From JAJEDW01 sp963555775 (lineage in GTDB: Bacteria > Acidobacteriota > Terriglobia > 20CM-2-55-15): DNA of 64,000 nucleotides. Made by a program: the position numbers and the translations under genes. The notes below the pieces were generated by a model. The model ran no database searches and had not been told where the DNA came from. It worked only from the letters and a program-made list of their open reading frames with translations. The stretch lies in contig CAUVWY020000009.1 in NCBI GenBank assembly GCA_963555775.3, positions 1,178,001-1,242,000 on the forward strand. Reading direction: 5' to 3'. This document shows positions 8,730-17,834 of this stretch, piece by piece; positions within the stretch are counted from its first letter, which is position 1; every line of letters begins with the position of its first letter.

Positions 8730-9671
8730 TCACCGCGTGAACAGCGGGACGTCCCGGCCGTCCAGGTAGTCGAGCAGCACGTCGACCGCCGCGTTCGCGA
8801 ATTGTTCGTATCCATGGTCCGTCGGCCAGCCGATGTGCGGCGTAAGAACGACGTTGTCGAGTCGGGTCAGTGGATGATTTGCGGGCAGGTGTTCTTCGTC
8901 GAACACGTCCAGGCCGGCGCCTGCGATCCTTCCTTCCTGGAGCGCGGATACCAGCGCGGATTCGTCGACGATCGGCCCGCGGGCCGTGTTGATCAGACAG
9001 GCCGCCGGCTTCATCAGGGCGATGCGTCCGGCGTCGATCAGTCCGCGGGTCTCCGGTTTCAGCGACACATGGATGGAGACAACATCGGCGGTCTTCAGCA
9101 GATCGTCAAGGGCCAAGTACTCGGCCCCATGCGCATTCGCGATGTCGGGCGTCAGCGACGGACTCCAGGCGGTGACACGCATCCCGAACGCCCGTGCCAG
9201 GCCGGCCACATGCCGGCCGAGGCGTCCCAATCCGATAATCCCGAGTGTCTTGCCATGCAGGATTGGAGTCAGCGGCGTGGGCCACTCGCCACGCTTCAAC
9301 GCACTGTCGCACGCGGGTATCCGGCGCATCAGCGCGAGAGCCAATCCGATAGTGAGTTCCGCGGCGCCGATCGAATAGCCGCCGGACGCCTTGGCCACGA
9401 CTATTCCCAGGTCACCGGCCGCCTCGAAGTCGATGTGGTGGGCATGATTGCCGGTTTGCGCGATGATCCGGAGGTCGGGAAGTCGTTCGAGGAGTTCACG
9501 GGTGAACGCCGTGCGCTCGCGGTTGGCGATAAAGGCGTCGAACCCGTCGAGGACGGATGGTTGTCCGAACGCGCCGGTGAAGATTCTTACTTCGGCGCGC
9601 TCGCGAAGACGGCTAATCGCGCCGGTCGTTTCATAGGCCCGATGAATGTCGTCGAGAATCGCTACCCGCAT
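8730..9671 (-). CDS. D-2-hydroxyacid dehydrogenase, NAD-dependent
   Basis: Starting at the ATG at 9671 the product has 313 residues and begins MRVAILDDI, the normal N-terminus of the family. The Rossmann motif GIIGLGRLGRHVAGLA, the INTARGPIVDE segment with the substrate-binding Arg, and the PHIGW segment with the catalytic His are all present. It would interconvert a 2-keto acid and a D-2-hydroxyacid in the cytoplasm. It is the last gene of the gallate dioxygenase operon, 28 bp after the permease gene, so a role in reducing a keto-acid breakdown product is plausible but inferred. A longer frame reaches upstream to 9812 but only overlaps the permease gene. Confidence 0.88.
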   Translation of the reverse strand: MRVAILDDIHRAYETTGAISRLRERAEVRIFTGAFGQPSVLDGFDAFIANRERTAFTRELLERLPDLRIIAQTGNHAHHIDFEAAGDLGIVVAKASGGYSIGAAELTIGLALALMRRIPACDSALKRGEWPTPLTPILHGKTLGIIGLGRLGRHVAGLARAFGMRVTAWSPSLTPDIANAHGAEYLALDDLLKTADVVSIHVSLKPETRGLIDAGRIALMKPAACLINTARGPIVDESALVSALQEGRIAGAGLDVFDEEHLPANHPLTRLDNVVLTPHIGWPTDHGYEQFANAAVDVLLDYLDGRDVPLFTR

Positions 9672-9699
9672 GGCTTGAAGATCGCGCCCGCCGTGCCTG

Positions 9700-10938
9700 C
9701 TACAGGAACAGCAGCGCGCAAATGACGGCGCCCACCACGGACATGGACAGGCCCCACGCCAGCAACTTGTTGAACAGCGAGCGCGTGTCGGTACCCTCGG
9801 GTGCGGCCGCAAGAAAGAGCGCGCCCACGGTCGACAGCGACGACAGGTCCACCAGGCTGGCCCCCACGTTCATGGACCACGCGATGGGCAGGGGATCCAC
9901 GTTGCCGACACTTTCGGCCAGCCCGGGAACCATCGGCAGAAACGCGGGAAGCACCACGCCTGACGTGCTGCTGTATACCGAAATCAGACCGGCGCCGAAT
10001 GCCACGATCGGGGCCAGCGTTCCCGGTGTGGAGATGTTGGACAGTCCGTTCGTGAACAGTTCCATGCCGTTGGTCTTTTCAAGGATTCCCACCAGAACCG
10101 TGACGCCGGTGACCATCAGGATCACGCCCCATGGAATCTTCTGAATGGCTTCGCGCTGATTGACCGTTCGCAGCAGAATCAGTATCGCGCCGATGGTGAA
10201 ACCGGTCATGCCGACATGAGTCTCGAACACGGCAACGCCCACGATGAACACGGCGATTCCGCCCAGCGTGATCCAGTGATGCGTTTCCATCGGCCCCGCT
10301 TCGGTGCTGACGGCGTCCACGTGTGCCCGTTCCCTGAAGAGCCGCATGCCTCCGAACAGTGCGAACGCCGCGAACGCGACCGCGGCGTGTGCGAAGGCGT
10401 TGTAGGCATAGGTCGACCATTCGACGCCGCCGAGGCCGATACGTTCCATCACGCCGTTCGCCACGATTCCGGTAGGCGCAAAGGGCGACAGCGTCCCGGC
10501 CAGTGTCCCGTTGCCCGCCATGATCGCCATCAGAAAGGGGGAGATCCGGGCCCGTGCCGCCACGGCCATTGCCGGCGGTGCCAGCAGGGCGCTGGCGGGC
10601 GTGCCTCCCGGTCCGACCGTGGCCACGATCAGGCCGAGGAAGAAGAACATGAATGGCAGCAGACCGACCTGCCCCCGGCAGACCCCGACGGCGCGTCCGG
10701 TGATGCGTTCTAGCGTTCCGTTGCATTGTGCGATGCTGAACAGGAGAGTGACGCCGATGAGCGTCACCAGAAGCGGTGTCGGAAACCCGCCCAGGACATC
10801 TCCCACGGACATCCCGGCCATGTAGACACCGATGATCCACGCCATTGCCATGGCGACGATGCCCACGTTGACCGCCGTGGTAAAGCTGAGCCCGACGGCC
10901 AGGACGAGGGCCGCGATGGCAATCCATGCCAGAGTCAT
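9700..10938 (-). CDS. MatC/SLC13-like dicarboxylate permease
   Basis: The 412-residue protein is almost entirely hydrophobic, with about 11-12 predicted membrane segments. It resembles the MatC dicarboxylate carrier family: the N-terminal GFPTPLLVTLIGVTLLFSIAQCNGTLERI-type region and the VATVGPGGTPASALLAPPAM loop are typical of such carriers. It probably moves a carboxylic acid across the inner membrane. Its position between the gallate dioxygenase/MBL genes and a 2-hydroxyacid dehydrogenase suggests an aromatic acid or a di- or tricarboxylate ring-cleavage product. It lies 27 bp after the gene before it, so co-transcription is likely. Confidence 0.8.
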   Translation of the reverse strand: MTLAWIAIAALVLAVGLSFTTAVNVGIVAMAMAWIIGVYMAGMSVGDVLGGFPTPLLVTLIGVTLLFSIAQCNGTLERITGRAVGVCRGQVGLLPFMFFFLGLIVATVGPGGTPASALLAPPAMAVAARARISPFLMAIMAGNGTLAGTLSPFAPTGIVANGVMERIGLGGVEWSTYAYNAFAHAAVAFAAFALFGGMRLFRERAHVDAVSTEAGPMETHHWITLGGIAVFIVGVAVFETHVGMTGFTIGAILILLRTVNQREAIQKIPWGVILMVTGVTVLVGILEKTNGMELFTNGLSNISTPGTLAPIVAFGAGLISVYSSTSGVVLPAFLPMVPGLAESVGNVDPLPIAWSMNVGASLVDLSSLSTVGALFLAAAPEGTDTRSLFNKLLAWGLSMSVVGAVICALLFL

Positions 10939-10965
10939 TGCGATTTCATTGGGAAGATCAAGTTG

Positions 10966-11811
10966 TTACGGAACGATCCTGCTTGACCGGTCCACTTCTT
11001 CCTCGACGCCGATCATGAGGACGTTGGCGAAATTGTTGTCCTGGCAGATGTACTCGAAGATCTCGGTGTCCGGTCTCCAGATCAGGTAGAAGCCCGTCGA
11101 CCAAGTTTCAGTGTATGCGCCCGGATCGTCGATCGTCACCCTGTATTCGGCGACGTTCATGTCCGTGCGCGTAAATCGTTCGACAACCCGGAGCCGTTCG
11201 GTATGCGGGTGTCCTTCCCGGTCCATCCAGAATCGTTCGTTGAAACCGAGCGTGTCGACGACGAGCGTGTCGTCTTCCCAGCGGCCGACGGAATGTCCGT
11301 AATAGGTGGGCTCCAGATCCTCCGGATGATCCCGGCCATCCATGTAGATCGTGCGATAGGTGTGGGGACCCCCAATATCCAGAATGTAAATCAGTTGCTG
11401 CTCGGGCAGTTCGAGGAACTCCACGCCGTACGGCGTGAAGAACTGTCGCGCTCCGCCCGACGGCTTGCACCGTGTGTGAGGCTCGAACTCGTTCAGCAGG
11501 CGAAAATCGTAGAGGGCGCGTGCCCAGGGCTGGAACGGAACGTCGGCGGACATCGGACGTTCGGGAAACTGGGGTCCGACTTGCCGGTCGACCCGGTCGG
11601 CAACGTCGATCACAAACTGCGCATCGCGGGGCAACCAGATCCCGTTTTCACCCGATTGCGGTCCAAGGTGGATGCGGCCATCGGGATTTCGCGGCGCCGG
11701 ATCACCCAGGGGCAACGTCCCTTGCCCCGGTCCCTGGGCGAAGGACGGCGCGGCTCCAGCCGGCCCGAAAGCCAGCACCGAAAGCACGAAAGCAGCAGTC
11801 AGGGTCCGCAC
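10966..11811 (-). CDS. Secreted protein of unknown function, acidobacterial family
   Basis: A GTG start at 11811 follows a GGGAGGTAAG ribosome-binding site. The 281-residue product has a signal peptide (cleavage near SFA, residue 25). The mature part carries the block YYGHSVGRWEDDTLVVDT near residue 180 and RTIYMDGRDHP before it. The same family recurs at 51338-52123 and as the N-terminal half of the gene at 58906-60855. No catalytic motif is recognisable. It sits between an MBL-fold gene and a permease in the gallate operon. The gene at 58906 fuses this family to an MBL fold, which suggests the two proteins work together. Members are common in Acidobacteria and lack a described function. Confidence 0.75.
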   Translation of the reverse strand: MRTLTAAFVLSVLAFGPAGAAPSFAQGPGQGTLPLGDPAPRNPDGRIHLGPQSGENGIWLPRDAQFVIDVADRVDRQVGPQFPERPMSADVPFQPWARALYDFRLLNEFEPHTRCKPSGGARQFFTPYGVEFLELPEQQLIYILDIGGPHTYRTIYMDGRDHPEDLEPTYYGHSVGRWEDDTLVVDTLGFNERFWMDREGHPHTERLRVVERFTRTDMNVAEYRVTIDDPGAYTETWSTGFYLIWRPDTEIFEYICQDNNFANVLMIGVEEEVDRSSRIVP

Positions 11812-11884
11812 CTTACCTCCCGGTTGCCTTGGTCGATCTGCGGCATTGTTTCACAGCGCCGGGTTTGGGCCAACCCGCAAGCGG

Positions 11885-12739
11885 CTACCGCGCTTCGCTC
11901 AATCGGCGCTCCGCGTCTTCGAGCCGCTGTGTCAGGAAGACGGGCACCTCGTCCGGATTGACGTAGGGGTTGGGATCGCCCTCCTGACGTGCGGCCAGAC
12001 GCTCGTATTTGTCGAAGAAGCTCACCGACCATGGGTGGCTGTGCAGCCAGACGTCGGGAGTGGCCAGCGTCTGGAGACGCCGGATCGTGGCGACGAAATT
12101 CTCGAGCGCCGGCACGTTGTTTCCGTTCAGGGTCGGTCCCGGCCACATGAAGACTTCGTACTCCTCGCCATCTTCGTAGACCGAAAAATCCATCGACGTG
12201 ACGCCGTCGGTATGTCCGGGAGTGACGTAGAGGTTCAGCGTGGTGTCCCCGAGCGTGAGCGTGGTCTGGTCCTGAACCACCATGTCCCTCGGTATGAGCA
12301 AGTCGTCGACTTCGCCGTTGTCGCGGATCGTCCCTTCCATCAACTCCCAGTCGGCTTCGGCCATCATGACCCGCGCGCCGGTCAGTTCCTGCATCGTCTT
12401 CAGGCCCCCGTAGTGGTCGTTATGCCCGTGGGTGACGATGATGTATTCGACATCCCGCGGGTCGAGGCCCAGTTGCTCCATCGCCTCGGCGGTGTGGTTG
12501 GCGAAGTCGCCGAACAGCGTGTCGATCAGGATCAGGCCCTCGCTGGTCTCGATCACGTACGAACAAACGAAGTCGAGGCCGACATAGTAGAGGTTGTCGA
12601 AAATCTGGAACGGAGTGACTGCCTGGGCCGTCCCGGCCCCGAGCCCCTGTGGACGCGGCGAGGCCTGGCCCAAAGAGTCGGCTGGCGCAAGGGCGACTGC
12701 CGCCGCCAGTCCGAAGAACAAGATGGCCGTTCGTGTCAT
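11885..12739 (-). CDS. Secreted MBL-fold metallohydrolase
   Basis: The ATG at 12739 follows AGGAGA with 7-8 bp spacing and begins a 284-residue protein with a signal peptide (about 1-25). The Zn-binding motif HGHNDH lies at residues 104-109, with further ligands at His176 (TPGHTDG) and a C-terminal HSHPW. The fold is a class-B3-like or lactonase-like MBL hydrolase. It is probably periplasmic. It lies 17 bp after the gallate dioxygenase gene. A paralogue with the same layout is at 31858-32724. In this context hydrolysis of a lactone or ester linked to gallate metabolism is possible; a beta-lactamase role is not specifically supported. Confidence 0.82.
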   Translation of the reverse strand: MTRTAILFFGLAAAVALAPADSLGQASPRPQGLGAGTAQAVTPFQIFDNLYYVGLDFVCSYVIETSEGLILIDTLFGDFANHTAEAMEQLGLDPRDVEYIIVTHGHNDHYGGLKTMQELTGARVMMAEADWELMEGTIRDNGEVDDLLIPRDMVVQDQTTLTLGDTTLNLYVTPGHTDGVTSMDFSVYEDGEEYEVFMWPGPTLNGNNVPALENFVATIRRLQTLATPDVWLHSHPWSVSFFDKYERLAARQEGDPNPYVNPDEVPVFLTQRLEDAERRLSEAR

Positions 12740-12756
12740 TGTGCGTTCTCCTGTTT

Positions 12757-14058
12757 TCATTTCCTGTTGTCCTTGTCCCAGTCCTTCTTGCCTTCGTCCT
12801 GTCCCGCGACCGAGTACAGGACCTGGGCGTTCCGGGTCTTTTGAAAGTCTTCGAGCGACTCGCCGCGCATCGCGGCATAGATGTGCAGATTCGTCGTGCC
12901 AATCACGGCGCCCAGCTTTTCGAGCATGAAGAAAATGACGCCGTAGTGGATCATCGCGCGCCATTCCCGGTTGCGTACCATTCTACGTTCCACTTCGGTT
13001 AATCCGGCTTCCTCGAACGCGGCTTCGGGATCGGACAGGAATCGCTTTCGGTGTTCGGGCACGATCAGGTCGTGCAGAAATCGGTTCAGCCGGTAGGCTC
13101 GAACGCTCATCTCCAGTGTGAACGGATACGTCCCGTCCAGTTCTTCCACACCCTCCAGTTGATGGTTCATCCGTTCGACGAATTCATCGGCGGACTCACC
13201 GTCGGGCTCGTCGGATTCGTCGGATTCGTTCTCGAAAATGACCGAACCGATTGCGGTCATGGACGGCAGGTAGTAGGCCTGATGCAGTTTCCGGATTTTT
13301 TGGGCCATCGCGCCGCGCATGATCAGCCACATGATGATTTCCGCGCCCTCCCATCCTCCGCGCTTCGCATATTCAGCCGTCGTGATGCGGGTCAGTTTCA
13401 CCGGGTCCTTCTCCAGCAGTTCCAGAAACTCCATGTCCCATGGGGTGTTATTGAAGCCCGCGCGTTCGCCGTGAACCTGATGCGACAACCCTCCGGTCGC
13501 CACGATGACGACCCGCAGATCCTCGGGATAGCTTTGGATCGCCTTTCTCAGGGAGTGCCCCATCTTGTAGCATCGGCTCGCCGTTGGGCCGGGCACCTGC
13601 AGGACTCCAACCTGTAGCGGGACGATTGCGCCGGGCCACCGGGGTTCGTGAGGCCACAGGACCGACAGCGGCGAGAAACACCCATGGTCGAGGCCCTTGC
13701 CTTGAAAGAAGGAGAGGTCGAACTCATCGGCCACCAGTCCCGCGGCGATGTGGTGTGCAAGGGCGGGGTGGCCGTCGACTGGGGGCAGTTTGCGCGGTCC
13801 GCCGCCTTCGTCCGCGACGGGATAGGAATCGCCGACTCCGAGAGCGAAGTGCGAGTAATGGTCGAAGAAGAATGAAGTGACGTGGTCGTTATAGATGAAG
13901 AACAGCACGTCCGGTTTCTTGTCGGCCAGCCACTGCCGAACCGGTTCGTAGCCTTCGAAAATGGGCGCCCAGTTCGGATCGGCCTGTTTGTGGGTATCCA
14001 GCGCGAATCCGATAGTGGGAGTGTGGGATGTCGCAATTGCCCCGACGATCGTTGCCAT
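12757..14058 (-). CDS. galA: Gallate dioxygenase (fused LigB-LigA type extradiol dioxygenase)
   Basis: The 433-residue protein matches gallate dioxygenase (GalA/DesB, about 420 residues) along its length. Fe(II) ligands His12 and His59 are in place, with a Glu at about residue 240 (EGAEI); His193 (GLSHQVHGE) fits the catalytic base. Residues 1-280 form the LigB-type catalytic domain and about 310-410 the LigA-type domain, fused as in gallate enzymes, whereas protocatechuate 4,5-dioxygenase has separate subunits. It opens the gallate ring to 4-oxalomesaconate in the cytoplasm. It is first in a five-gene operon and preceded by AGGAG. The usual downstream hydratase and aldolase genes (galB, galC) are not in this window. 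A short acidic insert (ESDESDEPDGES) lies between the domains. Confidence 0.88.
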   Translation of the reverse strand: MATIVGAIATSHTPTIGFALDTHKQADPNWAPIFEGYEPVRQWLADKKPDVLFFIYNDHVTSFFFDHYSHFALGVGDSYPVADEGGGPRKLPPVDGHPALAHHIAAGLVADEFDLSFFQGKGLDHGCFSPLSVLWPHEPRWPGAIVPLQVGVLQVPGPTASRCYKMGHSLRKAIQSYPEDLRVVIVATGGLSHQVHGERAGFNNTPWDMEFLELLEKDPVKLTRITTAEYAKRGGWEGAEIIMWLIMRGAMAQKIRKLHQAYYLPSMTAIGSVIFENESDESDEPDGESADEFVERMNHQLEGVEELDGTYPFTLEMSVRAYRLNRFLHDLIVPEHRKRFLSDPEAAFEEAGLTEVERRMVRNREWRAMIHYGVIFFMLEKLGAVIGTTNLHIYAAMRGESLEDFQKTRNAQVLYSVAGQDEGKKDWDKDNRK

Positions 14059-14144
14059 AAGACTCCTGTTCCTTACGGTTTCGTTCCCTATTGTGCACGG
14101 AAAAACCTTCCCGCGTCCCGTATTTCACTGGATATACTGCCTCG
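14059..14144. promoter_or_regulatory. Divergent promoter region, gallate operon / esterase gene
   Basis: These 86 bp separate the oppositely oriented gallate dioxygenase and esterase genes and must contain both promoters. A TATACT hexamer at about 14132-14137 lies only 7 bp before the esterase ATG, so if it is a -10 box the transcript would be almost leaderless. AGGAG precedes the dioxygenase ATG. No clear operator palindrome is visible. Confidence 0.35.
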
Positions 14145-15476
14145 ATGAAACTCATTCGATATTGCATGGTCCTCGCATGTGCCCTTCTCGTCTTGCCGGC
14201 GGGGGTGTTGGCCCAGAATCCTTCGGATGTCGAGCGCGCGTTCGATCGGTTCTGGGCTGCCGGTTCCGTCGCCGAAGCCCGAGACCGAATCGAGGAAATC
14301 GTTGAATCGGGCGTCACGTTCGAAGACGCCTACGAACGCCTCGAGCGCGGCAGGAGCTACGAATCCCGAGACACTGGCATTGTCGAAGGCCGGTACCGCG
14401 GCGCCGGCGGCGTCGAGTTCTACTATCACCTGAATGTGCCCGAGTCCTACGATCCGGATCGGCGATATCAGGTGCGGTTCCAGTTGCACGGCGGGGTGGG
14501 CGGCAGGGCGACTAATGAACCGCGAGGGAACGGGGAAGTCCGAATCCCCGGCGCCGAGCAGATTTACATCGTTCCATATTCGTGGAACAGTGCGCCCTGG
14601 TGGGGCGACGCTCAGGTGGAGAACCTGCGATCGATCCTGGACGCGGTGAAGCGGGACTACAACGTGGACGAAAACCGTGTCGTCGTTTCGGGCGTTTCCG
14701 ACGGTGGAACGGGCGCGTATTACATCGGCATGAGAGAGACGACGCGCTTTGCCAGCCTGTTGCCGTTGAACGCTTTCATCATGGTGCTCGCCAACAGCTC
14801 GATCGACGATGGCCGGTCGTTTCCGGGCAACCTCGTCAACAAACCGCTATTCGTGATCAACGGGGGCCGTGACCGGTTGTACCCCACGTCGACTGTCGAG
14901 CCCTTTGTCCGATACCTGGCCGCCAACGGCGTGGAGACCTCCTACTATCCGCAACCCGAGGGCGAACACAATACGCGTTGGTGGCCCGAAATGCGCGATA
15001 CGTTCGAGGCGTTTGTCACGGTGAATCGGCGAAACCCGCATCCGGAGTCCATCAGTTGGGAAGCCACCGAGGGGCGGCATAATCGAGCCCACTGACTGGT
15101 GATCGAAGACCTGAATTCCAGCGTGGCCGCATCGTCCCCCATGCCCGACATGAACATCGTCGATGACACGCCGGGAGTATCGCGCCTGGTGGGCGCGGGC
15201 CGGCCCATGTTCAGCCGTTCGGTGGAATCGGGACGCGTCGACATCGAGCGCCAAGGCAACACGATTCGCGCGACGGCGGATGGCGTCGCATCGTTCAGGC
15301 TGTTGCTGTCGCCGGACGTGTTCGATTTCGGCGAACCGGTCGTGGTGATCGCGAACGACTCCGTTGTCTTTGACGGGCGGGTCGAGCCGAATCTGGAGAC
15401 ATTGCTCCAGTGGGCAGCACAAGATAACGACCGAACGATGCTTTATGGAGCGCAACTGGAGATTCGGCTGGATTAG
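14145..15476 (+). pseudogene. Secreted esterase/alpha-beta hydrolase with an in-frame TGA
   Basis: The frame runs from the ATG at 14145 to 15476 (444 codons) but is interrupted at codon 317 by TGA (15093-15095). Reading continues in the same frame for 127 codons before the natural stop. The first part has a signal peptide (1-23), a GGVGG oxyanion-type segment, the nucleophile elbow GVSDGG and a GEHNTRWW His region, so the catalytic core is upstream of the stop. The context RAH-stop-LVI suggests that TGG (Trp) changed to TGA. The product may be a truncated but catalytic protein, or the gene may be dying. A sequencing error is the other explanation. Divergent from the gallate operon. Confidence 0.7.
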
Positions 15477-15489
15477 CCGTCTGAAGGGG

Positions 15490-15504
15490 TGTCCCTATGG
15501 GACA
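15490..15504. terminator. Small hairpin between convergent genes
   Basis: TGTCCC-TAT-GGGACA forms a 6-bp stem with a 3-nt loop just after the esterase frame and before the minus-strand paralogue. It is palindromic, so it could serve either side. There is no T-run, so a terminator role is weakly supported. Confidence 0.25.
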
Positions 15505-15598
15505 AGCCGATCGGAAACCTGCTGGAGGGCGACGGCTGATCGTAGCGAGCGCGGACACGGGGTCGAGATTGGCAGCGTCCTCCCCTCAGCCGCCCCCC

Positions 15599-16579
15599 CT
15601 ACTGGATCGGTTCTTCCAGGAACAACTGCACGTCGGCGGCGAAGCGTTCGAAAGGCGCGAACTCCTGGATTCTGCGCTCGATCGGGTTGAAAGATCCCGG
15701 GCCTTGGCGGCTTAGATGGATGAGGGTACTGGTGCTGAATTCGAAATGTTCCGGAGTGAAGATGCCGAAGCTGCTTCGAGCATACTGGTACTCGAACTGG
15801 GCAAACTCCGTATCCTCGGAAAACCCTGGCAGGCCTTCCAAGAAAAATCCACCCTCTTCCCGCCACAAGTCTCCAGACGACGCCTCCAGCCAAAGGCGCC
15901 CGCGTAGTTGGACCCGGTCCGGTTTGGGAATGCCGGCGAAACGGGCAATAAGTCCGCCAATAAGTCCAAATGAAACCCGGATGGGGCGAATCAGCCTGTA
16001 GTCCACCAGGATGAAGTCCATGCCGTCAATCGTTTCGCGGCCAGCGATCGCCGCGTCCGAAGATTCCCGGTCACCAAGAATGCTCTGAGCCGTTGATGTG
16101 AGCATGACGCTCCCGCCTGCAGTTGCCAGACCGAATTTTCGGCTTTCGCGGTCGATCAACTCTCGCTCCTCCGACTCGGAGCTTGCGTTCGCAAGCTCCC
16201 TTGCGAGGGCCTGTACACGCAGCTCCCGGTCCCCGGCCTCGCGCCCGTCGACTGAAAGAACGTATCGATACTCCATCCCCTCTGGGCTGTGGGTGAACCG
16301 ATGAATCATGAGTTGGCTGACAAAGGCCCGGCGTCCGGTCACGCGGCCCGCATTGTCGTAGGTGAGAATCGTGGTGGTCTCTTCCGTCGTCAGATCCTGG
16401 ATCACTTCCGCATACCGCCCGGCACTGGTGGCGGCCCGCGCGAGCAAGTCGTCGAGGTCGACGCCGTCGATCTCTTGACGCTCGATCGCCGTCCCCGCGT
16501 CTGGCAACGTCTGTGCAGCGGCTGCCGAACACACGACCGCGACGGCGAACAGAACAAGGGACATGGATCGAGTTAGCAT
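15599..16579 (-). CDS. Secreted protein of unknown function, tandem paralogue A
   Basis: The 326-residue product has a signal peptide (about 1-22, ending AAAA), followed by DLDDLLARAATSAGRYAEV and DLTTEETTTIL. These segments recur in acidobacterial secreted proteins of unknown function. The C-terminal half (GRLWLEASSGDLWREEGG, then FEYQYARSSFGIFTPEHFEF) has alternating hydrophobic residues, suggesting a beta-rich fold. No catalytic motif is evident. It is the third of three head-to-tail copies on the minus strand (A here, B at 16707, C at 17806). The region upstream of its start is nearly identical to that of copy B, so the two are probably controlled alike. Confidence 0.75.
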   Translation of the reverse strand: MLTRSMSLVLFAVAVVCSAAAAQTLPDAGTAIERQEIDGVDLDDLLARAATSAGRYAEVIQDLTTEETTTILTYDNAGRVTGRRAFVSQLMIHRFTHSPEGMEYRYVLSVDGREAGDRELRVQALARELANASSESEERELIDRESRKFGLATAGGSVMLTSTAQSILGDRESSDAAIAGRETIDGMDFILVDYRLIRPIRVSFGLIGGLIARFAGIPKPDRVQLRGRLWLEASSGDLWREEGGFFLEGLPGFSEDTEFAQFEYQYARSSFGIFTPEHFEFSTSTLIHLSRQGPGSFNPIERRIQEFAPFERFAADVQLFLEEPIQ

Positions 16580-16735
16580 GGATTTAGTCTTTGACGAAGA
16601 TTCTCCTGTTTCGAATATTTTTCCTCACGGCGGGACAGGTATGAGAAATTACACTCATGCAATTCACATCGGACCGGCCCCATCCGTCCGCCCCTCAGCC
16701 ACGCCGCTACGGGACCGGTTCTTCCAGGAACAACT
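16580..16735. repeat. Duplicated upstream region of paralogue A (and end of B)
   Basis: This segment, including the text TTCTCCTGTTTCGAATATTT and the last codons of the next gene, matches 17679-17834 at about nine positions in ten. It shows that the duplication unit (about 1.1 kb) includes the intergenic promoter region as well as the gene. Confidence 0.85.
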
Positions 16736-17678
16736 GCACGTCGGCGCCGAAGCGTTCAAAAGGCGCGAACTGCTGGATTCTGCGCTCGAACGGGAAGAAA
16801 TCTCCCGGGCCCTGGGGGAATGCGCGGATGCGGACACCGAGGGTGAATTCGAAACGTTCCGGAGTGAAGATACCGAAGCTGCTTCGAGCATACTGGTACT
16901 CGAACTGGAACAACTCCAGATCCTCGGAAAACCCTGGCAGGCCTTCCATGAAATATCCACCCTCGTCACGCCACAAATCTCCAGACGACGCGTCCATCCA
17001 AAGGCGCCCGCGCATGTGGATCCGGTCCAGTTCGGGAATGCCTGCTAAACGGGCGATACGGCCCCGGCTTAACCGGGTGGGGCTAATTTCCCTGTAGTCC
17101 ACCAGGATGATATCCATGCCGTCAATCGTTTCGCGGCCCGCGATCGCCCATTCGAACGTTTCGCGGTCACCAAACGAGTTCTGAAGGCTTGAGCCCATCA
17201 GGCTGGTGCCCAGGGAATTGCGCACCAGACCGAATTTCCGGCTTTCGCCGTCGATCAACTCCCGCTCCTCCGACGCGGAGCTTGCGGACGCAAGCTCCCT
17301 TGCGAGGGCCTGCAATCGCATCTCCCGGTCCCCGGCCTCGCGCCCGTCGACTGAAAGAACGTGTCGATACTCCATTTCCCCGGGGCTGTGGGTGAACCGA
17401 TGAACCATGAGCTGGCTGACAAAGACCCGGCGTCCAGTCACGGTCACGCGGCCCTCATCGTCGTAGGGGAGAATCGTGGTGGTCTCTTCGGTCGTCAGAT
17501 CCTGGATCACTTCCGCATACCGCCGGGCACTGGTGGCGGCCCGCGCGAGCAAGTCGTCGAGGTCGCCGCCGTCGACCTCCTGTAGCTCAAGCGCCGCGTC
17601 CGGCAGCGGCTGTGCAGCGGCGGCCGAACACACAGTTGCGAGTACGAACAGAACAAGGGACATGGATCGAGTTAGCAT
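16707..17678 (-). CDS. Secreted protein of unknown function, tandem paralogue B
   Basis: The 323-residue product is collinear with paralogue A throughout: same signal peptide start (MLTRSMSLVLF), same DLTTEETTTILPYDDEGRV block, same IDGMDIILVDYREI and FGIFTPERFEF segments. Differences cluster in the middle, where B has a different stretch around residues 150-180, and in the GLIGGLIARF insert of A, which is absent here. It is intact. It lies between copies C and A with about 127 bp on each side. Function is unknown. Confidence 0.75.
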   Translation of the reverse strand: MLTRSMSLVLFVLATVCSAAAAQPLPDAALELQEVDGGDLDDLLARAATSARRYAEVIQDLTTEETTTILPYDDEGRVTVTGRRVFVSQLMVHRFTHSPGEMEYRHVLSVDGREAGDREMRLQALARELASASSASEERELIDGESRKFGLVRNSLGTSLMGSSLQNSFGDRETFEWAIAGRETIDGMDIILVDYREISPTRLSRGRIARLAGIPELDRIHMRGRLWMDASSGDLWRDEGGYFMEGLPGFSEDLELFQFEYQYARSSFGIFTPERFEFTLGVRIRAFPQGPGDFFPFERRIQQFAPFERFGADVQLFLEEPVP

Positions 17679-17834
17679 GGATTCAGTCTTTGGGGAAGAT
17701 TCTCCTGTTTCGAATATTTTTCCTCACGGCGGGACAGGTATGAGCAATTACACTCATGCAATCCACATCGGACCGGCCCGATGCGCCCTCCCCTCAGCCA
17801 ACCCGCTACTGGACCGGTTCTTCCAGGAAGAACT
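17679..17834. repeat. Duplicated upstream region of paralogue B (and end of C)
   Basis: Second copy of the segment described at 16580-16735. The corresponding upstream region of copy C, beyond 18771, is unrelated. Copy C's flank therefore marks the original edge of the tandem duplication. Confidence 0.85.

Noticed and set aside
11860..11880. Another copy of the MITE end (TTTGGGCCAACCCGCA)
   Set aside because: The match is short, lacks the CTCAC core and is likely chance.
15093..15095. TGA read as selenocysteine
   Set aside because: The protein is an alpha/beta hydrolase with no known selenoprotein relatives and a Trp is the likely ancestral residue; a nonsense change is simpler.
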